Notes: generated by a model not told the origin, from the sequence alone. Shown: positions 24,206 to 36,355, numbered from the stretch's first letter. The stretch is DNA of 64,000 nt from Isoetes taiwanensis (GCA_021234155.1 JAJEKV010000141.1:1180356-1244355), one strand, 5' to 3'. Numbers and translations: made by a program.

Positions 24206-24343
24206 AAAATAACTTGGAACCCATGATGTGTGGTAATGGGAGGGGACATGCTTTTGGTATATGCCTTCAAACAAAAAAAAAAAAAGCTTGGAACCCATGA
24301 TTTGTGGTAATGGGAGGGGGCATACTTTTGGTATATAAAATTT
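24188..24343. repeat. ~75-bp tandem duplication at SINE tail
   Basis: The sequence from tgcctt(g/c)aaac through the A-run, cttggaacccatgat and tggtaatgggaggg to cttttggtatat appears twice in tandem, with the A-run longer in the second copy. The duplication begins in the SINE tail, so it postdates that insertion. Confidence 0.8.
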
Positions 24344-24845
24344 AGGTTATGCCTGATAAGGCTAGGAGGTATATGAATAGAATGGTTGTGGAGGGGGTCC
24401 CAAGGGATACATGTTGTTGAGTGTAGTATAGTGTAGTGTTGAGAGTATTCCCCTACATGCGGTTGAGTGTAGTGTTGGATGGTATCTTCTTTTTATTTTA
24501 TTTTTGAAAAGGAAAATGTTTTGGGGAGGGATATAATAATACGGATGGTTGTTTATTATTTGGGGTTGGTCGTGAGAGGTAGTTTCACGTAAGAAGAAGG
24601 AGAAGCAATTTGTAAGTCCGTAGCGAGAGATGGGGTCAACGAGGAACAAGATACGAGAACCAAGGAATACGGCAGAAAAGGAGGTACCACGGAAACGAGA
24701 AAATAAAACGGTAAAAAAAAAGGGTAACGTTTTGGGCAACCGAGGGCCAAAAAGGGAAGAGAGAAGGAGGCACCCTTGAGAAAGGGGTGACTTGAAAAGC
24801 AAGAACAAAAACGAGGCCCCCAACAAGGCACACATGTCATGGGCC

Positions 24846-25376
24846 CTGCTTCCCGGGTCAGCAACGGCAGTTACGCTGCCTGCTGGCCGCGCTGGCCCGG
24901 TCAGGTCAGGCATGATTGACTGACATGGCAGGCCCGGTCACATGGTGGCCTCCTTTCCGCCCCGCAAGCAACCCCCACGTGGCGCCCCCCATTCGCCCGC
25001 TGGTTTTATATATTTACCCCCCCCCTTGGTTACGTGATTTAGATGGCCTCAAATCCCTAAATATCCTATGGTTGCATGTGCAAGGTTGGCACCCCATGCT
25101 TGCCTTTCCCTTGACGTTTCTCCGTCTTGGCTCTGGTTGCCTCCTCTCGCATACACGCCCCTCGGGCTGGCTCCCCCTCTGTGAATTCTGCTTGCCCACC
25201 TGCCCGATCCGATCCCCCCTTGACATTCCCTGCCTTTGCTTCCCTCATACCGTATCTGCTCCTTGACCATCCTTCACGTCACAGCCTCACCTGCTCTCAA
25301 CCCTCTATCTTTTCCACCATTTCACTCGTGCAATCTTGACTGCCTCAAACCATATCTTTTCCTGTCTCGTTCAAGG
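24846..25376 (+). promoter_or_regulatory. GC-rich promoter-like island
   Basis: This is a strong compositional change from AT-rich surroundings to C/G-rich. On the plus strand it holds a G-box-like cacgtggcg near 24,976, a TATA-like ggttttatatattta near 25,001-25,015, C-rich leader sequence and finally gttcaag/gtaacaag near 25,372, a good splice donor. This looks like a core promoter plus 5' untranslated exon. No downstream coding exon is recognised before 28.9 kb, so it could be a non-coding or decayed gene, or an LTR-like element. Confidence 0.35.
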
Positions 25377-26878
25377 TAACAAGCTTGCATCTCTACCATA
25401 ATCTCTCACTCAATCAAGTTTCTTATTGGTTCAACCATACTGTAGATGATCAATCTGCCCCTAGTTATGAATTCATGCTTAAGTATGCACTTCATAAAAA
25501 GGATAAGCTCCCCATGTATGTGTAGGAACACGTATCACCCAAGGCCTTGTTTACATATAACCAGTATTATAATACATTTTCTCAGATTCCATTGACTACC
25601 AACCACAAATATTATTAGAAAAGGAAATGTTATCCACCTTCATTTTAATATCTTCTACCAACGCCATCAATGTATATTTGATTGGCATTTTTTAATGGAA
25701 TGCATGTTAAGAGTCTTGCAAGAAATATCTTGCTCTTGGGACTTTTGATTCCCTGCTTTTGGCCATGGGGGATAAGGTATATGGGTGATTTCACAAGCAT
25801 CTTTGACGAAGCACAATGGCGTGCAATTATGTAAGAACTTGCAGAGGTCCTCTTTCTATAACGCTGACTAAGCCAAACCAAGAATGGAGTATGCAATAAG
25901 GATTCTAGTGCATGCTGACCATGTGTACATTCCTTAGCTCATGAGTAGCACTAACATTACATACTTGCGCAAAATAATGTCTAGAGTTGTCTAACATCAT
26001 ATGCGATATTCGACACTGTATAGCTCGTTGAAGTTTAATAATGATATGTTATTCTATTGATATTCGACACTATATAGCTGGTTGAAGTTTAATGATATGT
26101 TATTCTATAGATTCTGCATTGTCTTTGGTGTTTTAATTTTATATAAGTGTTTCATGCCAATACTTATTTAATAGGTAGTACATGTATCCACCAATATACA
26201 GTGCTCATGCCAACAATAAAAGCAATGTTACATGACTTGTAATCCAACAATTCAAGTGGAGCATGTGTCAATTGTCGGAGAAGGCGTCAAAGAGTACTAC
26301 CTGCTCGCAATGATATTTCTTAACTGTTAAATAAAAGGGAGTACGGTTATAACTCCTTTCTACACTCTACATACTGCAGATCAACCCATCCCTCATTCCA
26401 ATAATTTTGTCCTCCTCATGCGCATCTATATAGCATATTTATATTATATTATGGAATGGCGAAGTAAGCATCTATAGCTTCATATTCCAAGGGGACAGAA
26501 CACAAATGATGATAAAGAAAAAGCATCTATAAGTGAAAAGAATAAAGCTGTGTGACGGGATTCTAAAATGTATAATCTTGTCATGTTACTAAGGACCTAA
26601 TGAACTTCATGGTTACTTTAAGTGCCACACAAGGGAAGTAATACCAGCTAAAGTTGTATTTGTTTGAGACAAATAGCCTCGTTGCGCCTTTAATTGTCTT
26701 AGACTTGAAACAATCTAAGTAAAAAGCCTGAAACTCGACACTCCTTGAAGTGACATGTATTTGCCGGTTTAGGAAATAATCCTTTTATTTGATTTCTGAC
26801 AAATAGATTGAAGTCTCCTTAAAGTCTCCCTAATGATTGTAGGAACTCAAATGGCAAAGGGCATGCATCCGTACAACA
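25377..26878. other. AT-rich spacer, no gene seen
   Basis: AT-rich sequence without a recognised exon. A ~25-bp phrase (atattcgacactatatagctgg and nearby) is repeated around 26,010-26,105. Confidence 0.45.
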
Positions 26879-28966
26879 TCAAGCTTTGCAACTAGACTTG
26901 AACCTCTTCATATTTGGACATGATTAAGCACTTGAGCAAATATTAGGACTGTAGTTGTGATTGCTTTAAGAAACTCTAAGCGCAAAAATCATGGGAAACA
27001 AATGAGGGATGGGGCAATTGCAACCTATGTATTTGAATTTTAGAATCTAGCAAAACCATGATTTGAATTGGATGTTCACAGTGTTTAGGAGTTCATTGAT
27101 AGTATTCCTACCTTACAAAGAGCTACCTTGAGAGACATGTACATGTTCAAAAAGAAACATGGGAGAGTGAGACTTGCCAAATCTTCTATATGTGACTACA
27201 ATGTACTTGAAAGGAGCAACGTCAGCATGTCAAAATGTTAGCAACCAGTCTTATAGCCAAGGCTACAACAGTGGTAGTAAGTAGGCAATGGGTGTCTCCT
27301 TTGACTATGTTAGTAGCTCATACTTCCTTTTCCACGAGCTAGAACGAGCTAGAATAAACCTGTCTAGCTCATTCTTTTTCACGAGCTAGAACGAGATAGA
27401 ACAAATGTGCCTGCTTGTTCTAAGTTCCAAGTCAATCCCTCACTAGTAAAGAGGCAACATAGGCACGTCTTATAGCCATTAGGCCTTGAAGGAGTCCTTG
27501 CCACACATAAAGATGACATCTTTGGCACAAGGTGGCATGTACATCCAAGCGTCTAACAAACCCATAGATGTTGCACATTATTTTTTATGAATAGCATTTC
27601 AACTTTCCTAAGAGAATAGGTGCCTATGAGAAGGTACATCATTTTTTGATAAATTATCCTTTATCTTAGGCTTATCTATGCCAAATCTTTGTTCATAACA
27701 ATGTGTCTACTAGCTTTCTCTTGATTATATCAACGAACCATCAAATGAAAATCACGTTCATTGGGTGGCATGGATGGAAAGAAGCCCCATTTAGCATTTA
27801 CCACTTGCCCACATAGACAGATAGATAGATATCTCCAAAGAATGCATGGAGAAGTTGGACAAGAAATGAGATAACATGAGACTGTAGGAAAAAAACTTCA
27901 TGGGTAGTCAAACTTTGCAACTAGACTTGAACCTCTTCATATATGGACATGATTAAGCACTTGAGCAAATATTAGAATTGTAGTTGTGACTGCTTTAGGA
28001 AACTCTTAAAGCGCAAAAATCATCGAAAATATATGGGGGATGGGGCAAGTGCAACCTATGTATTTTATAATCTAGGAAAACCATGATTTGAATTGGATGT
28101 TCGCGTTGTATAGGAGTCCATTGATAGTATTCCTACCTTACAAAGAGCTACCTTGAGAGACATGTACATGTTCGAAAAGAAATATGGGAGGGTGAGACTT
28201 GCCAAATCTTCTATATGTGACTACAATATTAAAAATATACTTGAACGTAGCAACGTGAGCATGTCAAAATGTTAGCAACTAGTTTTATAACCAAGGTGTC
28301 TCCTTTGACTATGTTAGTAGCTCATACTTACTTTTTCACGAGCTAGAACAAACGTGCCTAGCTCATCCTTTTTAACGAGCTAGAACAAACCTGCCTGCTT
28401 GTTGTGATTTCAAATCAATCCCTCGCTAGAAAAGCGGCAGCATAGGCACGTCTTATAGCCATTAGGCCTTGCCACATAAACATGACAGCTTTGGCACAAG
28501 GTGGCATGTACATCCAGGTGTCTTTGACAAAACCATGTTGCAGCATATTATTTTTTATTATTTTTTATGCAGAGCGTTCCAACTTCCCTAAGAGAGTAGG
28601 TGCCTATCATCATTTGATAAATTATCCCTTATCTTAGGCTTATCTATGCAAAAATCCTTGTTCATAACAATGTGTCTACTAGCTTTCTCTTGATTATATC
28701 AATGAACCACCAATCACATTCATTGGGTGGCATGGATGGAAAAAAGCCCATTTAGCACTTGCCCACATGTTGCTTATAATTTTAAGCCTGCTGCAGTGTC
28801 TATATTCATGAGCAAATTACCTCCATCCATATAAGACCTTTTGTTCAAGTAACCATATCGCATGCAAAGGAGAGCAGTTCCCTTCATATCTCTAAAGAAT
28901 GCATGGAGAAATTGGACAAGAAATGAGATAACATGAGACTGTAGGAAAAAACTTCATAGGTAGTCA
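26879..28966. repeat. ~1.03-kb tandem duplication abutting ARMC6
   Basis: Copy A (26,879-27,907) and copy B (27,908-28,966) are direct neighbours and highly similar throughout, from tca(a/g)(a/g)ctttgcaactagacttg to gtaggaaaaaacttcat(a/g)ggtagtca. Copy B keeps ~120 bp (28,769-28,888) absent from copy A, where a short gata repeat stands instead. The right boundary falls inside the last codons of ARMC6, so copy A carries a duplicate of the gene's terminal codons and 3' flank. Confidence 0.9.
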
Positions 28967-31900
28967 TCGAACCCCAAATCCCTTAAAGCTGCAGCAGCTG
29001 CATCCTTGCATCCAATGTGCCTAGCCTTTGCAGCACGTATTAATGTCTCTATTCCTTTCTCAATAATAATAGGCCTGCAGCATAATGCAAAAAAATCACA
29101 TCACAAAAAAACACATATCTAATTCCCAATCAATAACGTCTGCAACGTGATGAACAAAATCATGCCAGGAAAACAAACTCAGGAAATACCTGTTCTCAGG
29201 ATTTCGGACTGCGAGATTGCGTATCATCTGACAGGATTGTCTCTGCACACCAGCTGCCAAAGGGTGTTTCTCCATCATTTCCACAGCCAAGTCAACTGAA
29301 CCTGCCTCAACTGCTTTTGTAGCATTTGCTGGCGATCGAAGTGATAAGGCTGCAATTGCTGTCATTATCTGAGAAATCAAATACACAGGTAGCATATGAG
29401 CCAAAACAAACGCACTTATATGCCATAATAAATGATCAAATACTTCTCGATAACTGGTTGGCAGAACTCTAAAAACTGTTAACTACCTGTTATTTCTTCG
29501 TCTTTTACGACTAAGTTTTGAATACCAGGCATTTAACTCGTCTTCATGGCACCCAATTACATTGCTTTAAGTTGTCTGAGTTTCTAAAAGTTCCATAAAA
29601 TATAAAAAGTTCCCTGTTATACCTCTTGAATAACAGAAGGATCATCTGAATAACAATTGCCCATTCTCACTAGCTTATCCAGTCCACCATATGATACAAT
29701 AGCATCTTTATTGGCATCACTTCCACTTAACTGCAGAAGCTATCACTTAGTAGACTCCAAAATAGCTGAAGAGAAAACCAGTATTTATGGATGCCATATC
29801 ACCTGCGTTAATAAACCAAGAGCACTTTTGGCAAATGTGATATTCATGTAGCTTGTTGCTTCATCTAGAAACTCAAGAACCATCTTTAGAGCACCTAACT
29901 TTTCTGCAGATTTGCAGATTTCATCCTGTCACAGTTCCACCATCAAGTGAAGAATTGCAAATTTGTAAAAAACAGATGGAGCTATGTAATGATAGAAAAG
30001 AAACTATTGGAGTCCCAATCGGTAGAAGTTTCAATAGAAAACAATACATAAACATACCCATCAAGAATGCAAACAGCTAGAAATTCATAAATTCGATTCC
30101 ATTTCTTCTCTATTCCTTGGTGGCATATCAAAACAAATAATCTTATCTCATGGTGTCTGATATTTCCATTTGCTGATGCATAAAATTACAAATAGCTTTT
30201 CCTGTGTTTTTCTCCTTGCATAAAGCATGGATTTTTGGCCCCTTGCCTATTTATGCTTTTCCTTGAATATGCCTCTTTGATGGCAAGAACTTGCCCAATC
30301 TTTACTGAAATATATTCTGTCCACACTTTTCAAAACTCATTAATTCCAGTCCCCAATTCAAGACCCTTAGATCTAGGGAAAAGCCAATGTGCAAGGGAAG
30401 CTACCTAAATACTTACCTCCTCAATTAAAGGCATCAAGGTCATGGGAAATGATTAACGTTGGGTCAGTAGGTAGTGAGTCGTAATGAGACATCATTTGAC
30501 ATATAAATATCTCTAGGCCTGCGTTAATGTCAACAATAGGTGAACCTTGTATTCCTTGCTCCCAAATGCGTCTCGAAAAACTAGTGAGATTACTGGAATA
30601 ATACTGGCCTTAAGCTGGAACTTGTTTTCACTGAGCTATTTGAGTATGGTTATTCCAGGAGACAGGCCTCCCTGCTTAACTTGGAACTTGTTTTCACTGA
30701 GCTATTTGATATGGTTATTCACAATAAACAAGTTGGGTTGAAACACAGGCACCATGATTGAAGGCTGATAAACAATATCTCATATGAGGGGTGGTTGATG
30801 AGAGATGGGAGAGATGGGCTTGCCACATCACCAATGCCAAATTTACATCGCCAAAATGGAAAGTTTTACCAAGCAAAGAAATGATATACATTTACTGCAA
30901 TTGCTCTTAAGGTACTGCATATAACAGCCAAAGTTGATGCAGAATTTTTGAACTTAGGAGCTATATTTAAGATTGCTTCTAATGCACCCGCTTTCGCAAT
31001 TTTCCTTCCATTTCCAAAAGCCTACAAAATAGTAAGAAACTCTTAGTCTCTCAATTATTCCCAATGATTTTACAATTACATCAAGGTAAAAATCTAAAAA
31101 GATGGTTAAATGAAAAGAACAATACAAGGGTTTAAATTAGAAGAAGATATTCACAAGTCCAATAAAGTTGAACCCTTTAAAATTTGACCATTTGGCTCTG
31201 AGCGTAGATAAAACAAAGCAGGATATTTTAGTTATTGCCTCCTAGATTGATACAAACACTTGCAGTTTACCGAGATAAAAATTAGTTGTCTACCAACTAG
31301 CAGAGAGGATAATATAACATAAAGTTTGTACCAGAGGGTCAAAATGCTATCGTGGCACATGAAAGATTGGTTCGTAAAGGATAATAAGCTATCATATTGA
31401 ACTTGAGATGAATATGCTCAATTTAGGAATGGGGATGTAAGGCACCTTTGATGCCAGCACTCGTGGATCATCTGAAGTAACAAGTGAACGAAGGCCATCA
31501 CATGCTCCTTGAACAACAAGGGCATTTTCAGAGTGGGTGTTTAAATATCCAATGAGTGTCTCCTCCGCTTTTAGGATCATAAACTCTTCCTTCATGATCT
31601 CACATCCAGATGCTGCTACAGAGATTAAAGAGCCAACACATGCTGCCACACTGCTAGTAGCATTCCCCAAGGCACTGCAATTCAGAAGAATATCTGGGCC
31701 ATCACATGATCTGAATAATACTTTATTTGCATCATCTGAGAAATTCAGATGCAATGTTTAATAAAACAAAGAGTGCTGCACCCAAGAATACAAAAGGAAA
31801 GCTGATATTTACTAACCACGTAAAAAGACATGCAGGATTTTCAAGCTTGTTGTCAGTAAGGAGATGTTCCTAGCTGCAAACAGTTTACATAATTGAACCA

Positions 31901-32422
31901 TGGTCTCTACACCCTTGTTTTTACCGGCAATTGAATGGCTCTCGGTCTCCTGACTATTCCAAACCAAGGCATTAAGGTCATCCAAAGCTGACGAAAGTTC
32001 TTGATCCAAAGCCACGGGATCCCTTGTCTCTTCTCCCAGACTAGATTCATAGTTTAAAAGGACAGATTGAACATTGCTAAGGGCTACAACCACCGGATGC
32101 TGTTCATCAGCAGAAGAAACATTTCCGTCTGAAGCAATATCTGCAGAAAGAAAATGCAGGTTGTTTACGTAAAACATTTCCCTTTCCAATGGTTTAGCTA
32201 ACTCGCGTATGTTTTGCAGAGCAAGAAAATGACAGTTTTGTGGGCTAAAAAGATCAACAGAAACCAACCAGATACATCAAAGCCTCGCAATTTGAAGGCT
32301 TGCAGGGCCTCCAGCAAAGCTTCTTCTTTAGACATCCCGAAGGCCTCCATATTCTCTTGTACTTCTTCATCGAAAGCCGTCTGCGATGCCTTGGGTGCCC
32401 TCTGTTTTAATCGCGGCGCCAT
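28954..32422 (-). CDS. ARMC6: ARMC6-like armadillo repeat protein
   Basis: Eight exons with GT/AG introns can be joined without a stop: 32,269-32,422; 31,817-32,140; 31,446-31,735; 30,896-31,021; 29,803-29,925; 29,623-29,730; 29,190-29,368; 28,954-29,074. They give 1,425 bp and 474 residues, about the length of animal ARMC6. The N-terminus (FDEEVQENMEAFGMSKEEAL) is the ARMC6 signature helix pair; the rest is armadillo-type helices such as ARKIAKAGALEAIL-like, SYGGLDKLVRMG, RQSCQMIRNLAVRNPEN and the C-terminal KDAAAAALRDLGFDDYL. Armadillo repeats form a binding superhelix; the cellular role of ARMC6 is poorly defined. Start chosen at the ATG in gccATGGcg context. Intron 4 (29,926-30,895) contains a local ~65-bp duplication near 30,615-30,725. 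The gene looks intact. Confidence 0.93.
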
Positions 32423-33710
32423 GGCTGGATCCGAAATTGTCTGTTTTCAAATTGTGCCGGTGGCTGATAATGGTTTTTTGCCCTTGTGATGTGAATTTTC
32501 GGCATATTCGAAGTATATGCCAGAAACGGCTTCAAACTTGTTGTTGCCTGTAAACCACTTGTTGCTGGGCGGCCGTTGTGCAAACCCGGCTAACCCGCAC
32601 TGCCATGGTGCAAATCTTTTCTGGGTTGCCCATTTCAGAGCCTTTTTTTGAGTCGTATGCTGCCGTTTCTGCTACTTTTCCTTCGATTATAGCAAACGAG
32701 ATCTAAATTTTATTTGTGAGTAAATGCTTATGTTTTCTTATTAGCAGGTCTCATCGTCACATTGGATCCAGTTCAACGCCTCAGAATGTGTGCTGCAAGC
32801 TTCTGTTACAAATTGGTTGCATATGCGTCTGTAGTTAATGTTCTCAAAGCTATTCGAGGTGTATAGATCCAGCATGGTCCTCAGAGTACAAGGAAAGCGC
32901 TTGCCAATGTCTCTCATTCAAACACGACAATGAGTGGATTCTATTTTATCCAAGGCACGTATCTAATTCAGTTGTAGAGGAACTTCTGTGCAATTTGCCT
33001 CCAAGGCTCAAACAGAGTTTGCTGCTATTCCAATGGGAAGGTCTACATTATGCTTTATGCAGAGGAGGTAGAGTCCTCCTTGTGGGCATTGGAAAGACTA
33101 TCCACGTTGGTTTGATGTTTGGCAATTAGCAATGTGCCTATCTATTCTGTTGCGTTATTACCTCGCTTGTTGAAAACCCTTGGTAAAGTTGATAACTAGC
33201 AATAATTGTTGTTGCATGTTATATGAAAGAGGGATCTCTGTTAGTTGTTTGTCCAGCTAGCCTACGTCTGGTTTGGGCTGAAGAACTTGAAAGATGGCTT
33301 ACCTTTTTTTCTCCTAGAGACATCCATATTGGTAAGCCCTTCAGCTCCTTCATTCCATTCTCCTCTAGAGTCAATGAGCTTATGCAAAAAACAATGGTTG
33401 AGATGGAAAAAGGAAAGATGTAATTATAACAATTACTAGAGACCTCATGATGGGTATAGAAATGATTTGAAGAATGTGCACTGATGCAGTAATTTTTGTA
33501 AATGGAGCTTGATATTCTGATTGGTTTTAATTTCAATTTCGAATGTATTGCACCAAACAGTTTTGAGGTATAGCTAGTGTCCTCATGTAATTGATGATAT
33601 TTTGGGAGGATCAATAGGGATGGAAGATATACGTCCAAACTTATTTGTTAGGCATGGATTTAGCAAAATAACTTATTTATTAGGCATTGATTTAGCAAAA
33701 GAACGTGTCC

Positions 33711-33788
33711 TCAAACACGTTAACTGTGGCGATCATGCAATATTCAAACACGCTCAAACACGTTAACTGTGGCGATCATGCAATATTC
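33711..33788. repeat. 43-bp-spaced tandem duplication
   Basis: The phrase beginning tcaaacacgttaactgtggc and ending atgcaatattc occurs at 33,711-33,745 and 33,754-33,788, perfectly repeated. Confidence 0.9.
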
Positions 33789-33856
33789 GTATCATTATAC
33801 TCGTATGTACAACGGATGGTCGTCACATGGATACAAAAAGGTAGTTGCACGCAATA

Positions 33857-33912
33857 GGATTTGAACTTGCAACCTTCTAGTTTCAAGTCACACACCTTTG
33901 CCAAGTGCGCTA
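33857..33912 (-). mobile_element. tRNA-derived SINE or tRNA relic
   Basis: On the minus strand an A box (tagcgcacttg, plus 33,902-33,912) fits TRGYNNANNNG and a near-perfect B box (agttcaaatcc, plus 33,857-33,867) follows 34 bp later. No full cloverleaf closes, so this is a SINE head or degenerate tRNA copy. It abuts the LTR-like segment at ~33,923. Confidence 0.5.
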
Positions 33913-33922
33913 CCAATACTTG

Positions 33923-34300
33923 TTGAAAATATTCTCTCACGTCTTACTTATATGGAGAATTGTTTCCAGGAGGTTCTAGAATATTCTGGAACCTACATGC
34001 ATGCATGACACTTGGCGTGATCTCATCCATTGGAGTGGCGCGATCCTCACCATCGGCCTAGATATATAAGGAGGCATCTCCTTCTTGTCAAACCATTCCG
34101 GTTCAACGCTAGTCTTGAGCCTTCTAGAGCTCGTGTCTCATGTTCCTGCTTGCTTTCGAGCCTTGTTCATATATATCTTTGCCTCTAATGCGGAGGAGCG
34201 GGTCATATTGCGCGTGGATGCCCTGTGAAGCGCCCGAATCAGTCAAAAAACTTCAGGGGCCGATCCGGGTAGTAGGAATCTCTCGTCGGCTGGCCGCCAT
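33923..34300 (+). mobile_element. LTR-like segment with heat-shock element
   Basis: The segment starts tgttgaaaatattctc and holds a promoter layout: a four-unit heat-shock element at 33,974-33,991 (ttctagaatattctggaa, i.e. TTCnnGAAnnTTCnnGAA), then a TATA-like gatatataag at 34,061-34,070 about 80 bp later. It immediately precedes the gypsy-type protease relic, so it is plausibly the U3/R part of that element's LTR. No second LTR is seen in the window. Confidence 0.45.
33974..33991 (+). promoter_or_regulatory. Perfect 4x heat-shock element
   Basis: The sequence contains four alternating units TTC-GAA-TTC-GAA, each separated by two bases and without mismatch. Heat-shock factor trimers bind three or more such units. 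It stands ~80 bp above a TATA-like box, a functional-looking arrangement. Activity is inference. Confidence 0.65.
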
Positions 34301-34303
34301 TTC

Positions 34304-35205
34304 TTAGACTCCTTGCACGTTTCTTGACAGGTTTATCCCATTAGATAAGATCAGCAAGAAATTTTTTATCTCCATATCATTGGAATCAGAGGTTGGGCGG
34401 TTGGAAGCATTGGCACAGCTTGATAGTGGTGCAAATGCCTGCGTTATGGATAGTATGTTCGCCACGAAGCATGCCATCCCTAGGAGCAAGGTTGAGCATC
34501 CCAGTTCTGTCGTGTGATCGATGGACGTGAGATCTCCTCGGATGCAATCACAGAATGTACTACACCTCTTCAGGTTTAGTTAGAGGGAACTTTTTGTAGC
34601 ATTTCCTTCAATCTCATCGCTAGCCCACATGCGTCAGTAGTCTTGGGGCTGCCCTGGCTCGAGCTACAAAATCCATATATTGATTGGCATACTAGATCCT
34701 TTCAGTTTACTGGTGCTAGCTCTAGTTCCAGTTCATCTGTTGTTCAGGCCTCCGCACCAGTACCCACTTCAGTCCATGTAATATCATGGGCTCCCGATTT
34801 CGTCCTTGCTGTTTCGATTTCTGCTCCACATCCTGATTCGGCTCTTGTCTCTGCTACAGTTCATATCCCAGATTCTGATCATGTTCTAGATGATATCCCA
34901 GCTCTAGTTCTTGCTCCAGTTCCTGCTCCTGCTTCTGCTCCTGCCCCTGCCTCTAATCCGGCTCCTACTACGGTTGTTCATGCTCCTGCCCCTGCTGCTG
35001 CCCCTGCTTCTGCTCTTGCTCCTGCTCCTTCTTTTGTAGAGGCTTCTTTACGCCCTCAGCTCCGTATCTCGAAGATCTCTCTTCACAAGTTTGTCAGATC
35101 TGATAGGCAAGATCCCAGTTTAGCATTTGCAATCCAAGTTCATCCTTCGACTAGCTTCAGTGATGTCTGCTCCTGTCCTTACTGATAAGTACAAGGATTT
35201 TGGCG
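34304..35205 (+). mobile_element. Ty3/gypsy protease and linker remnant
   Basis: A retropepsin-like domain is readable: ISLESEVGRLEALAQ-type strand, then LDSGANACVMD with the catalytic Asp-Ser-Gly, and, after a frame change and two stops, GLPWLELQNPYIDWHTRSFQF, the conserved end of the plant gypsy protease. A long Ala/Pro/Ser linker (34,740-35,030) follows. The sequence then reads toward the start of reverse transcriptase (LTDKYKDFGD) but is cut off at ~35,205. Gag, most of pol and a second LTR are absent, so this is a truncated insertion inside the helicase pseudogene. Confidence 0.78.
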
Positions 35206-36355
35206 ACGAACAGAGCATAGATATGCCTTTGTGTGCATGAAACTAACATCAATAACACAATAATTGTTGTATGTTTGCACTAATACATATCTCTGCGGGA
35301 AACTAGGGAGCATGACGTTAAACGTTTCATTCACCATGATGAGTTCATTTTCCTGATTTATAGGGCAGGAAAGGTGCTTGTCATCGAATCTTGACATGCA
35401 AGAGATTGAATATGCAAAAAATATAAGCATAGAAGAATGGCTCATAAACAATTTAGTTCTTGCAGAAATAATGATGATAGTGGGGCTGAGACAAGTGCTT
35501 CATTTTAGAAGATGGTCATATTTAGTCATAAATCGTCGTGTCCTAAACAGCCTTCAGGTTTAAAGCCAGAGGTTTGTCATTTTTAATTGATAAATTAACA
35601 GGTTCTTTCCTGCTTTCTGATATCATTATTATGCACCATATAATCAGGAAATCGTACATAGTAGGTAGGAGAGTACAGTACATCTGTATTGGTGTCCATA
35701 CTGATGTTAAGGATCGACAGAAAACAATTCAGCTTTTCCAACACAAAAACGAAGTAAGTCAAAGAGATAACAACTTTATAAATTCCTACTAAGATTTTTG
35801 GTGTGTTAGGTTAGAGTGTGATTGTGGATGAATCTCATACTCTTAACTTAGATGTCCAAAACGTCCTCAAGAATGTGAAGAGGTATGATCAGTAAGGGAG
35901 TTGTAGCCTTTTTATCCATCTAGTTAGGCCTTACTTTGTTAGGGATATGCATAATACAAGAGCAAATTATTGCAGGAGGCTTCCTTGAACATGAACCTTC
36001 TAATAAACTCGTTATTTTTTTGAAAAGGTTGGCCACATTTTTCTTAACATTTTTGTGTTGCGTCCTCTTTAACTTTTTTAGGCCTGGACTCCTGGGAAGA
36101 CATAAATATGAGTTTGCACATGGTTATTGCTGTTCTCAAGAACATCCCAATCAGTATATAAAGCAAATGGTAAATAAAGATCATACAACTTTGTCTTTTC
36201 CTTCTTTGATGGACAGTTGTGAAATAGATATGTTCCTTTCCTTTTTATCTAGTGTGTGTACCTTTTACCTTTATGCATTTGAGATTTGCAGGACTATTCC
36301 AAAGGAACTCATCTACAAGAGTTGAACGTGCTTTTTAAGGAGACGGTTATGTTTG

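Larger units (their letters stand above)
32748..36355 (+). pseudogene. ZRANB3-like SNF2 annealing helicase, broken
   Basis: Exon-like blocks match plant ZRANB3/SMARCAL1-type annealing helicases. The N-terminal block is 32,748-32,870; an ATPase lobe block is 32,873-33,129 (SLLLFQWEGLHYALCRGGRV), where motif I is shortened to VGIGKT and a stop follows; motif Ia is 33,222-33,331 (LLVVCPASLRLVWAEELERW) with donor TTG/GTAAGC. Then come a block ~35,580-35,755 resembling the C-terminal lobe (YICIGVHTDVKDRQKTIQLF), motif II at ~35,811-35,881 (SVIVDESHTL), PGLLGRHKYEFA at 36,082-36,169 and DYSKGTHLQELNVLF at 36,292-36,355. Several blocks keep good splice sites. A C-lobe block lying before motif II means exon order is scrambled or misjudged. 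It diverges from ARMC6 across ~330 bp and is interrupted by retroelement DNA at 33.8-35.2 kb. Confidence 0.72.

Noticed and set aside
24362-24913. Three overlapping minus-strand frames up to 183 codons
   Set aside because: No conserved motif, and composition follows an A/G-rich tract. The region reads better as flank of the GC-rich island.
24916-25339. Pro-rich plus- and minus-strand frames at 25 kb
   Set aside because: They arise from C-rich leader-like sequence with several overlapping frames of similar quality and no motif.
33219-33638. 139-codon minus-strand frame
   Set aside because: It is antisense to the helicase motif Ia exon and has no recognisable motif of its own.
33857-33912. 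Functional tRNA gene (Ser-like anticodon region)
   Set aside because: Pol III boxes are present but the acceptor and anticodon stems do not pair convincingly. Kept only as a SINE or tRNA relic.
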